From the NCBI GenBank assembly GCA_017963165.1, contig JAGCTZ010000068.1, positions 1 to 26,778 of the forward strand: DNA of 26,778 bases, in the 5' to 3' direction. The DNA is from Treponema sp. (GTDB taxonomy: Bacteria > Spirochaetota > Spirochaetia > Treponematales > Treponemataceae). Under the pieces are notes generated by a model, which saw only the letters and a list, made by a program, of their open reading frames with translations, had not been told where the DNA came from and did no database searches. The position numbers were made by a program, and so were the translations under genes. Positions 1 through 5,987 of the stretch are shown here, piece by piece (the stretch's first letter is position 1; each line of letters opens with the position of its first letter).

Positions 1-7
1 AGATAAC

Positions 8-36
8 TTGACTTCGTTTAACAACTATATTATATT
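8..36 (+). promoter_or_regulatory. Promoter of the ToxI antitoxin RNA
   Basis: A -35 box TTGACT (8-13) is separated by exactly 17 bases from a -10 box TATATT (31-36). The predicted start site, near 42-44, falls at the first base of the antitoxin repeat array. This is close to a consensus housekeeping promoter, as expected for an antitoxin RNA that must be made in excess over its toxin. Confidence 0.8.
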
Positions 37-45
37 TTAATTAGT

Positions 46-147
46 GGTGAGTCCTACCCTAAGTGGAATCTTTAAAAGCAGTGTACCCTACTGTGAGTGG
101 GAACTTTAAAAGCGGTGAGTCCTACCGTTAAGTGGAATCTATAAGGC
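46..147 (+). repeat. Three 34-bp tandem antitoxin repeats
   Basis: The units are 46-79, 80-113 and 114-147, each 34 bp. Units 1 and 3 share the core GGTGAGTCCTACC and then AAGTGGAATCT; unit 3 has one extra base in the middle and one fewer at the tail. Unit 2 differs from unit 1 at nine positions, but its changes keep both pseudoknot stems paired. From memory, the Pectobacterium ToxI unit has the same GGTGA...CTACC...AAGTG layout. Confidence 0.9.
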
Positions 148-175
148 CGTGCAGTTTTCTGACACGGCTTTTTTT
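146..175 (+). terminator. Terminator between ToxI and toxN
   Basis: The stem pairs GCCGTG (146-151) with CACGGC (163-168). It continues inward as CAG/CTG around a TTTT loop, with one bulged A, and is followed by seven T. In type III systems a terminator here lets most transcripts stop after the antitoxin, while some read through into the toxin gene and set the RNA:protein ratio. It starts within the last two bases of the third repeat. Confidence 0.88.
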
Positions 176-194
176 GTCTATTATGGGAGGGAAT

Positions 195-719
195 ATGCAA
201 CAAGAAAGACTTAATCTTTATTTTCTGGATATGAAATATATCCGTGATTTACATAAAGCTGATGATCGTGTTCAGTCTGTTTCTCCTCAGATTCATAAAA
301 GCAATCGTCCATTTGTTGGAATTGTTGTAGTTTGTAATGACCACAAGTATTGTATCCCCTTGGATTCTGCAAAAGAAAAACACAAAACTCAGAAAAATGA
401 TGTTGATTTTACTCGTATTTTTGATGGCGACAAACTTATAAGTGTTTTGAATTTTAATAATATGATTCCTGTAGATGATAGTTTCATCACAAAAATAAAT
501 TTGAAGATATCTAAAAAAGATAATCCTGCGCAGGCAAATTATAAAAGATTGTGCATCAAAGAAATTGAATGGTGTCGAAAAAATCAGGAAGCAATCGTTA
601 GAAAAGCAAATAAACTTTATTATTTGGTACAAAAGCCTAATTGTAGTAGTATGTTGAAAAAACGATGCAATGATTTTAAAAAACTAGAAATGGTTTTAGA
701 AAAATTAAAGCAAAAATAG
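195..719 (+). CDS. toxN: ToxN/AbiQ-family type III toxin endoribonuclease
   Basis: This 174-residue protein matches the ToxN/AbiQ family in length and along its whole extent. Recognisable blocks are an N-terminal 'YFLDMKYIRDLH', the 'FVGIVVV..HKYCIPL' strand pair (about 40-56), 'LNFNNMIPV' (about 85-93), and the helical 'NYKRLCIKEIEW' (about 115-126). In the Pectobacterium toxin the active-site loop reads T-S-P-K after a leucine; here it is D57-S58-A59-K60, so the serine and lysine are kept and the threonine is replaced. I chose the ATG at 195 because GGGAGGGA lies just upstream. An earlier in-frame GTG at 132 would begin inside the antitoxin repeat and terminator. It has no promoter of its own, so expression should depend on read-through of the ToxI terminator. 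Known members are abortive-infection or stability toxins that cleave cellular and phage RNA. Confidence 0.87.
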   Translation: MQQERLNLYFLDMKYIRDLHKADDRVQSVSPQIHKSNRPFVGIVVVCNDHKYCIPLDSAKEKHKTQKNDVDFTRIFDGDKLISVLNFNNMIPVDDSFITKINLKISKKDNPAQANYKRLCIKEIEWCRKNQEAIVRKANKLYYLVQKPNCSSMLKKRCNDFKKLEMVLEKLKQK

Positions 720-720
720 C

Positions 721-826
721 AAATTGCGACAGCAATTTACCTTTCGGGTTTTAGGGCGGAGCCCTAGGAGAATGGGGTGTGGTGAAAACCGTTCACGGTT
801 TGAACCCAGGGGAAAGGCTTTTCCCC
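721..826. other. Hairpin-rich junction between toxN and carB remnant
   Basis: Four successive perfect inverted repeats fill about 105 bases. They are AAATTGC/GCAATTT (721-738), TAGGGC/GCCCTA (752-766), AAACCGT/ACGGTTT (785-800) and GGGGAAA/TTTCCCC (809-826). None is followed by a clear T-run, so they are weak terminator candidates. The stretch is more G+C rich than its surroundings. It sits where the toxin locus meets the truncated carB, so it may be the end of an inserted element. Confidence 0.55.
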
Positions 827-834
827 TCATTATT

Positions 835-1056
835 AACAAGGAAGTATGCCTCGTAATCAACACACCAAAAGCCAAACGCAACTACGCCGAAGACCGCAAG
901 ACCATCCGCAAGGCATGTTTGAAGTACAAGGTAAGCTACATCACAACTCTTGCTGGTGCACTTGCTGCTGTTAAGGGTATTGAAAGCGTTAAGAACGGCA
1001 ACGGTGGGGAAGGTGGAGTTAAGTCTCTGCAGGAATATCATAGCTTGATTAAATAA
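835..1056 (+). pseudogene. carB: 3' remnant of carbamoyl-phosphate synthase large subunit
   Basis: The frame encodes about 73 residues resembling the extreme C terminus of CarB. It starts at 'EVCLVINTPKAKR' (the conserved LVINTP of the methylglyoxal synthase-like allosteric domain). It continues through 'DRKTIRKACLKYKVSYITT' and ends in 'VKSLQEYHSLIK', like the usual V.S.QE.H end. Full CarB is around 1,070 residues, so only about 7% is present. The frame stays open upstream to 724, but that part does not resemble CarB, and no Shine-Dalgarno precedes a suitable start. The natural stop and a following terminator are intact. It is either a decayed gene tail or a 3'-end duplicate left by an element that integrated in carB. 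Confidence 0.75.
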
Positions 1057-1105
1057 CGCGGTGATTGATTGCTGCAGAGCGCGGTAAAGCTCAATAAAAT
1101 AACAT

Positions 1106-1155
1106 ATTTCCCATAGGATTAAGTTATTCTTCAATTCTATGGGAAATGGTTTTTT
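1106..1155 (+). terminator. Rho-independent terminator after the carB remnant
   Basis: A perfect 11-bp stem pairs ATTTCCCATAG (1106-1116) with CTATGGGAAAT (1137-1147). It is followed by GG and a run of six T. It lies 50 bases past the carB stop codon and was probably the original carB terminator. It could also stop transcripts from the lipoprotein gene on the other strand, but the T-run on that side is weaker. Confidence 0.8.
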
Positions 1156-1197
1156 ACCAAACTACCAATTGGGGCAGAGTGAAGTAATATACAGAGT

Positions 1198-2088
1198 CTA
1201 GAACTCGCGGATGCAACAAACTTTACCGAATGTGGCAATCTTATTGGCATAACGCGTGGATCCATCATAGAAAGTGAATGTATATTCAGTGATGTCTGTA
1301 TATTCAGTGATGTCTTCTGAAGCATATTGGGTTGACGTCAAATACCATGAATCCTGGAATCGATCTCCACCTAATGCTTCACTTGCAGCTTCTACATCAA
1401 AAACTTTTCCCGATCCTTTTCCGTTAGCATAAATCTGAAACAATTCTGCAATACTTGGAATATACCATCCGTTTGCAAATTCTGATTCTGCAGGGATTCG
1501 ACTAACTGTTTCAGTTCCAATTACTTTGTTTTTGTAATTATTTGCAAAATCGAATGCTGGGTAATTTCCTTCAGTAGTTGTATCATCAACTCCTTCAAAA
1601 TCTTCTATCTGTCCAAAGTTATTGCTTCCGTTCTTGTCACCCGTAAAGATCAAAGCACCTGCGTCCCCACTTGCCGGGCACCGAATTGTGATAATATTTT
1701 TGTTGTAGGCATCTGCAGATTCTATACACCAGGCAAGTCCGTTTCTATTATGTCTAAGACCAACACCAAGAGTTCTGACTGTTGTTGTATCTGCATTTCC
1801 ATTAGCATCATCACTGTTCAAACCGGTTCCTTTGTAGAAAATTAATGCAATTGCAGAAGTCTTTTTTTCAGCTTTTGTATCATTATCAAGAGCATCAAAA
1901 GCTGCATAAGGCATAGCACTTCCATCGTTGAATACAATGTCCCCAACTTCTTTGGCTGCAGTTGGAGCTTTTGTTCCAATATAAGTTGCCCTTGGTGCTG
2001 GCTCTTTTGGCTCTTTTTCACACGAAGCAAGACCCAATAACAAAACTGAACTCAATAGAATAACAGCAATTTTTCCAATTTTTTTCAT
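1198..2088 (-). CDS. Lipoprotein with Lcl/DUF1566-like C-terminal domain
   Basis: This is a 296-residue exported lipoprotein. It starts MKK, has a hydrophobic segment (about 6-20), and has a lipobox LASC with the lipidated cysteine at 23. An acidic, proline-rich linker follows. The C-terminal third has the pattern 'GWYIPSIAELFQIY', then 'SWYLTSTQY', then a final 'KVCCIREF', matching the Lcl/DUF1566 fold found in many Bacteroidetes and Treponema surface lipoproteins of unknown function. The ATG at 2088 is chosen because AAGGAG lies a few bases upstream and the signal peptide begins there; the frame is open further upstream without a signal. An 18-bp tandem duplication lies near the C terminus, and a heptanucleotide repeat lies about 120 bp upstream. 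A surface location is inferred. Confidence 0.78.
   Translation of the reverse strand: MKKIGKIAVILLSSVLLLGLASCEKEPKEPAPRATYIGTKAPTAAKEVGDIVFNDGSAMPYAAFDALDNDTKAEKKTSAIALIFYKGTGLNSDDANGNADTTTVRTLGVGLRHNRNGLAWCIESADAYNKNIITIRCPASGDAGALIFTGDKNGSNNFGQIEDFEGVDDTTTEGNYPAFDFANNYKNKVIGTETVSRIPAESEFANGWYIPSIAELFQIYANGKGSGKVFDVEAASEALGGDRFQDSWYLTSTQYASEDITEYTDITEYTFTFYDGSTRYANKIATFGKVCCIREF
1279..1314 (-). repeat. 18-bp perfect tandem duplication inside the lipoprotein gene
   Basis: Two identical 18-bp units (1279-1296 and 1297-1314) encode a duplicated six-residue segment, visible as DITEYT DITEYT. The unit is a multiple of three, so copy-number change keeps the reading frame. It lies between the 'LTSTQY' and final 'VCCIREF' motifs of the C-terminal domain. 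Confidence 0.9.
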
Positions 2089-2210
2089 TCGATTTCTCCT
2101 TGTTATGAATGATTTAAAATATTTAAAGTCGGTGTTAAAAAACACAGACTTGTTTGCATGAGGAAAACATATTTTGTTGATTTTTTATAAAAGGGCAGAT
2201 GATCCGCTAG

Positions 2211-2266
2211 CGAATTGCGAATTGCGAATTGCGAATTGCGAATTGCGAATTGCGAATTGCGAATTT
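2211..2266. repeat. Heptanucleotide microsatellite (CGAATTG)n
   Basis: Seven perfect consecutive copies of the 7-mer CGAATTG (2211-2259) are followed by an eighth copy with one mismatch (2260-2266). The array is about 120 bp upstream of the lipoprotein start codon and about 200 bp upstream of the divergent nucleotidase gene. Such arrays change length by replication slippage. Here that would alter spacing in the upstream region rather than a reading frame. Confidence 0.93.
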
Positions 2267-2452
2267 TGTAATACTGGCGGTTTTTTGTCAATAAGATTTA
2301 ATAAACTCATTCTATATATATTGTAACATGGTTTTGAAATATTTGGAAATATTTTGAGGCAGCGGGAAGGCAGAAAGAAATCTCTGTGTGAAAATTCCCT
2401 TTATTGTTGAATATTCTTCAAAATAATTGAATGCACCGCTCATTTTCTATGA

Positions 2453-2458
2453 TATAAT
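2453..2458 (+). promoter_or_regulatory. -10 box of a probably leaderless gene
   Basis: A perfect TATAAT ends six bases before the ATG at 2465, so the predicted transcript starts at or next to the start codon. The only Shine-Dalgarno-like sequence, AAGG, is three bases from the ATG and too close to work normally. The best -35 candidate, TTGAAT (2427-2432), is 20 bases away, which is long. Confidence 0.5.
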
Positions 2459-2464
2459 AAGGTC

Positions 2465-3061
2465 ATGAACATTTACGTTGATTTTGATGATTGTTTGTGC
2501 GAAACGGCGCGGTATTTTTCAAAGCTGATAGTTGGGCTTTTTGGGCTGGATATTCCTTACGAGAAAATAAAATATTTTAATCTGCAAAAGTCGTTTTCTT
2601 TGTCTGATGAAGATTACGAGAAGATGATGATTATTGCACATCAGCCGGAAGCTCTCTTGTCTTTTGAAGAAACCCCAGGGGCTGTTAAAACATTAAATGA
2701 ATGGATTGATGAAGGTCATGATGTAAAGATTATAACCGGGCGCGCTTTTAGTACTTATGATGCTTCACGCCAGTGGCTTGATGAGCACGGGCTTGAGCGA
2801 CTTCCGTTATATTGTCTTAATAAATATGGACGGGATAACTTTTTAAAAGGCAGTACTTTTAGTCTTGAGCTGGAGGACTATTATGAAATGCATTTTGATT
2901 ATGCTGTGGAAGATTCGCCAACTGCCTTTAAATTCTTTGACCATCTGCCGGAGCTTAAGGTTATGGTTTATGACCGTCCATGGAATCAGGAAGGGGAGTT
3001 TCCTAATGCAAATTATAAAAGATGCCTGGATTGGAAAACTATAAAGGAAAGTGTGAAGTAA
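2465..3061 (+). CDS. HAD-superfamily 5'(3')-deoxyribonucleotidase-like protein
   Basis: This 198-residue cytosolic protein fits the NT5C branch of the HAD superfamily. The N-terminal nucleophile motif is 'YVDFDDCLCET' (DxDDxL, residues 4-14), the threonine motif is 'IITGRA' (about 89-94), and the acidic motif is 'VEDSP' near 148. These coordinate magnesium and form the phospho-aspartate intermediate. NT5C enzymes remove phosphate from (deoxy)nucleotides, but some relatives act on other small phosphates, so the substrate is uncertain. The gene ends 15 bp before the next one and is probably co-transcribed with it. The start has a -10 box six bases upstream and no good ribosome binding site, so it may be leaderless. 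Confidence 0.78.
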   Translation: MNIYVDFDDCLCETARYFSKLIVGLFGLDIPYEKIKYFNLQKSFSLSDEDYEKMMIIAHQPEALLSFEETPGAVKTLNEWIDEGHDVKIITGRAFSTYDASRQWLDEHGLERLPLYCLNKYGRDNFLKGSTFSLELEDYYEMHFDYAVEDSPTAFKFFDHLPELKVMVYDRPWNQEGEFPNANYKRCLDWKTIKESVK

Positions 3062-3076
3062 AACAGGAGGTTTGGC

Positions 3077-4462
3077 ATGCCGATTATTGCTGCTTTTATG
3101 GTGCCGCATCCGCCGATGATTGTGCCGGAGGTTGGACGGGGAAGTGAAAAACAGGTTGAAAAAACAATCAGGGCTTATGAAAAAGTTGCAGATGAAATTG
3201 CGGCGCTCAAGCCGGAGACTATTATTATCTCGAGTCCTCACAGCGTGATGTATTCTGATTATTTTCACATTTCTCCGGGAGCTGGAGCTACAGGCTCTTT
3301 TGCAGATTTTGGCGCGCCACAAGTGAAGTTTGATGTTGAATATGACCAGGAGCTTGTGAACCTGCTGGTTGATAAAGCAGAGTCCAGACAGTTTCCTGCA
3401 GGTACGCTTGGAGAAAAGCGTTCAGAGCTTGATCATGGAACAATGGTACCACTCTGGTTTATCCTCAAAAAATATAAGGATTTTAAGCTTGTGCGCACAG
3501 GCCTTTCCGGCTATGACCTTTTGAAGCATTATGAATATGGCATGATGATAAAGGACACCGTAGAAGAACTGGGACGAAAAGTAGTTTATGTTGCCAGTGG
3601 TGATTTGTCTCATAAGCTTCAGGAATATGGGCCTTACGGTTTTGCAGAAGAAGGCCCTGTGTATGATTCGCGCATAATGGATGTTTGTTCCTGCGCACGT
3701 TTTGGGGAACTTTTTGATTTTGATGAAAATTTTTGTGATAAAGCTGCAGAATGCGGTCATAAATCCTTTGTGATAATGGCTGGCGCACTGGATGGTCGGG
3801 CAGTTGAGGCAACTCAATATTCTCACGAGGATGTAACCGGCGTTGGTTATGGAATCTGTTCTTTTATACCAAAGGGTAAGGATGCCGGAAGACATTTTCT
3901 TATAGAACGTTTAAAGTTGGTGCAGGAAGAGCTTGAACAAAAACGTCAGAAATCAGATGTATATGTAAAGCTTGCCCGGGCCTCTGCAGAATATTTTGTA
4001 AAAAATGGTGACGTTATTCCGCTGCCAGATTGGGTACCTGATGAACTTTTGAACAAACAGTCCGGTGCATTTGTTTCCATCCATAAGTTTGGTGGATTAC
4101 GCGGCTGTATAGGAACAATTGCTTCTACTCAAGATAATCTTGCTCAGGAGATAATTCACAATGCTATAAGTGCTGTTTCCAAAGACCCGCGATTTGAGCC
4201 TGTTACAGAAGATGAATTAAAATATCTTGATATAAATGTAGATGTTTTAGGCGAGGCAGAGCCTATAAAATCGCAGACAGAACTGGATGTAAAAAAATAT
4301 GGTGTAATTGTTCAGAGCGGATATAAAAGAGGGCTTTTGCTTCCTGATCTTGATGGTGTAGATACAGTTGAACAACAGGTCTCAATCGCAAGGCGAAAAG
4401 GTGGCATTGCTCCTGGCGATAAGGTTGAGTTATTCCGTTTTGAAGTTGTACGCCATTATTAG
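3077..4462 (+). CDS. LigB-like dioxygenase domain fused to AMMECR1 (AmmeMemoRadiSam system)
   Basis: This 461-residue two-domain protein begins after AGGAGG. The N-terminal part (about 1-265) resembles class III extradiol dioxygenase/LigB proteins. Candidate metal ligands are H11 in 'VPHPP', H55 in 'SSPHS', H120 in 'LDHGT' and H179 in 'SGDLSH'. The C-terminal part (about 290-461) is an AMMECR1 domain with its hallmark LRGCIG at 341-346 and 'VSKDPRFEPV'. AMMECR1, a Memo/LigB-type protein and a radical SAM enzyme form the conserved but functionally unresolved AmmeMemoRadiSam set. Here two parts are fused, and no radical SAM gene lies nearby. The reaction is unknown: ring cleavage should not be assumed, since Memo relatives lost that chemistry. 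Confidence 0.82.
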   Translation: MPIIAAFMVPHPPMIVPEVGRGSEKQVEKTIRAYEKVADEIAALKPETIIISSPHSVMYSDYFHISPGAGATGSFADFGAPQVKFDVEYDQELVNLLVDKAESRQFPAGTLGEKRSELDHGTMVPLWFILKKYKDFKLVRTGLSGYDLLKHYEYGMMIKDTVEELGRKVVYVASGDLSHKLQEYGPYGFAEEGPVYDSRIMDVCSCARFGELFDFDENFCDKAAECGHKSFVIMAGALDGRAVEATQYSHEDVTGVGYGICSFIPKGKDAGRHFLIERLKLVQEELEQKRQKSDVYVKLARASAEYFVKNGDVIPLPDWVPDELLNKQSGAFVSIHKFGGLRGCIGTIASTQDNLAQEIIHNAISAVSKDPRFEPVTEDELKYLDINVDVLGEAEPIKSQTELDVKKYGVIVQSGYKRGLLLPDLDGVDTVEQQVSIARRKGGIAPGDKVELFRFEVVRHY

Positions 4463-4482
4463 CAGAGCAGATAAAAGAACAA

Positions 4483-5958
4483 TTAAAGACTGCTTAAGAT
4501 TTTTGCCGGTGTAAGTGAAAAAGCATCTTCGCCATATTTTTTTGCTGCCTTTGCGTGAGTCTGACAAGCAGTGATGGCTGCCTCTGTCGCAGAATATCCC
4601 TGTGCAAGAAGTGCAGCAATCATTCCGGCAAGAACATCGCCGCTTCCCCCCTTTGCTAAGCTTGGAACACCATCTGTTACAATATAAGTCTGACCTTCGC
4701 TTGCAATAAAGGTATTTGCACTTTTGATTACAATTGTTGTTTTAGGAAAAAGCGAGTTTAGTTTTTTTCCGACTTTGATTTTAATCTGTGGATTATTTGC
4801 AAGCTCCTCTACTGTAAGCCCCGCGAAAAGTTTAAGACTCTGACATAATCTTAAAAGCTCAAGCAAATGTGGAGTAAGAACAATTCTTGCTTCTGGAAGC
4901 TTATTTATTGCTTTAAGAAAATCTGGGAACAGCGGATTACCAAAAACACCTGCATCAAAAACAGCGGCAGGCGCTTTTGCTTTTCCATTATTAAACCAGG
5001 TCAAAATTGTTTCAAAATCGTTTTGTTCAATTTTTTCTATTCCAGGGCCGAATACAAGGCAGGTAGTTTTTGCAGGAATGACAGCAGATTTTTTACTATT
5101 TGGTTCACTTATCATAAGCTCTGGTGAAATTTTAAATTGCGAAAGATTTGATGAGGGCCTTTTGGTAAGGGTCGTGAGCCCGCTTCCAAAATTCATTGCG
5201 GCTGTAGCACAGATTATTGCAGCACCAGATTTTTCTCCGGTCATTACTGCTGTGTGACCATAAGTGCCTTTATGTGCAGCTTTGTTTTTTCTTAAAGGTA
5301 GTCTGATGTCGTTGTCTGTGACAAGAAATGCCGGCACTTTTGAGGCGGGAATAACATTTTCAAAAACAGTACGGTCAAGTCCAAGAGAGGCAACAATAAT
5401 ATTTCCACAAACTACTTTTGCTTTATCGGAAAAAAGCTGAAGCTTTTGTTCGCCCATTGTTACTGTATAATGTGCATTAAAAGCAAGTGCTGTAGGTATG
5501 TCGCAGGCAATACGGATTGCTTTTGAATTATTTGCGGCTGTGATGATTTTTGAAACCGCTGGTGAAAGTTCACCCTTAAAACCTGTACCGTAAAGACAAT
5601 CGATTATAAAGCCGGCATTCTTAATATGTTCTGGCAGCTGCGTTTTAGAAATAAATTTAATTCCAAGCTTTCTGCATATTTCGTATTGTTTTTTTGCTTC
5701 GGGTGCAGCTGGAAGTTCAAGACAAAAAACAAGTGGTTCAAATTCCCCGTAAATCAGGCGGGCAAGTGCATAACCATCGCCGCCATTATTTCCTTTTCCA
5801 CAGAGGATAAGACATTGTTTATTTGAAGCAGATGATAAATCAAGAAGAAGTTTCTTTATGGAAAGCGCGGCATTTTCCAACATTATAAAATCAGGAAAGC
5901 CGAACTTTTGTTTTGCAAGAGATTCCAGTTTTGAAGGATTATCAAAAACTTTCTGCAT
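4483..5958 (-). CDS. nnr: Bifunctional NAD(P)H-hydrate epimerase/dehydratase
   Basis: This 491-residue fusion repairs damaged NADH and NADPH hydrates. The N-terminal YjeF_N epimerase domain shows 'IMLENAA', then 'GKGNNGGDG', and the cation site 'CDIPTAL' (usually D-IPSGL). The C-terminal ADP-dependent (ADP/ATP) dehydratase domain shows 'HKGTYGHTAVMTG', 'VFGPGI', 'VLTPH' and the catalytic 'KGGSGDVLAGMIA'. The ATG at 5958 is chosen because it gives the usual N terminus and does not run back into pgsA. Longer in-frame starts overlap pgsA by more than 100 bp. An AGGGAC sequence seven bases upstream, supplied by a small palindromic repeat, is the only candidate ribosome binding site. It follows pgsA by 29 bp and is probably in its operon. 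Confidence 0.9.
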   Translation of the reverse strand: MQKVFDNPSKLESLAKQKFGFPDFIMLENAALSIKKLLLDLSSASNKQCLILCGKGNNGGDGYALARLIYGEFEPLVFCLELPAAPEAKKQYEICRKLGIKFISKTQLPEHIKNAGFIIDCLYGTGFKGELSPAVSKIITAANNSKAIRIACDIPTALAFNAHYTVTMGEQKLQLFSDKAKVVCGNIIVASLGLDRTVFENVIPASKVPAFLVTDNDIRLPLRKNKAAHKGTYGHTAVMTGEKSGAAIICATAAMNFGSGLTTLTKRPSSNLSQFKISPELMISEPNSKKSAVIPAKTTCLVFGPGIEKIEQNDFETILTWFNNGKAKAPAAVFDAGVFGNPLFPDFLKAINKLPEARIVLTPHLLELLRLCQSLKLFAGLTVEELANNPQIKIKVGKKLNSLFPKTTIVIKSANTFIASEGQTYIVTDGVPSLAKGGSGDVLAGMIAALLAQGYSATEAAITACQTHAKAAKKYGEDAFSLTPAKILSSL

Positions 5959-5963
5959 TGCGG

Positions 5964-5986
5964 GGTCCCTGAGCAAGTCGAAGGGG
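5964..5986. repeat. Dispersed GTCGAAGGG-type palindromic repeat, copy 1
   Basis: On the minus strand this reads CCCCTTCGAC, TTGCTC, AGGGACC. Related copies occur at 8497-8510 (TTGAGCTTGTCGAA, in a terminator loop) and 10688-10730 (CCCTTCGAC...GTCGAAGGG...CAGGGACC). This copy sits between pgsA and nnr and supplies the probable ribosome binding site of nnr. Confidence 0.6.
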
Positions 5987-5987
5987 A

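Larger units (their letters stand above)
43..175 (+). ncRNA. toxI: ToxI-like type III antitoxin RNA
   Basis: This short non-coding RNA lies between a strong promoter and a Rho-independent terminator, directly upstream of a ToxN-family toxin. It consists of three 34-nt units. In each unit GGT pairs with ACC (or AGT with ACT) and TCC pairs with GGA (or CCC with GGG), in the interleaved order of an H-type pseudoknot. In the known ToxIN family the repeats are cut out of the precursor by the toxin and bind it as RNA pseudoknots, forming an inactive ring. Units 1 and 2 end in TTTAAAAGC, an A-rich junction of the type such toxins cleave. The promoter, repeats and terminator are seen directly; inhibition of the toxin is inferred from the family. 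Confidence 0.87.
2089..2464. other. Divergent intergenic region
   Basis: The 376-bp gap lies between the divergent lipoprotein and nucleotidase genes. It holds the Shine-Dalgarno of the lipoprotein gene, a small hairpin in its predicted 5' leader (GTGTT/AACAC, near 2130-2147, extended by outer AGTC/GACT pairing), the heptamer array (2211-2266), and the -10 box of the nucleotidase gene. I see no convincing gene or terminator in 2267-2440. A small minus-strand frame crosses the heptamers, but it only encodes the repeat and has no ribosome binding site. Confidence 0.5.

Noticed and set aside
1..45. Integron-type attachment site (GTTTAAC near 15-21)
   Set aside because: A single seven-base match inside a promoter spacer, without the paired palindromic arms of an attC site.
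46..147. CRISPR array remnant
   Set aside because: The 34-bp units are directly abutting with no spacers, differ from each other, and are followed by a terminator and a ToxN-family gene. A ToxI antitoxin explains all of this.
132..194. Longer toxN start at the GTG at 132
   Set aside because: It would begin inside the third repeat and read through the terminator. The ATG at 195 has a good Shine-Dalgarno and matches the family N terminus.
724..834. Upstream coding extension of the carB remnant
   Set aside because: The frame is open, but the residues do not resemble CarB and the DNA is a string of hairpins, so the homologous part is taken to begin near 835.
2103..2291. Small minus-strand protein with QFAIRNS repeats
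   Set aside because: It is only the translation of the heptamer tract, with no start signals.
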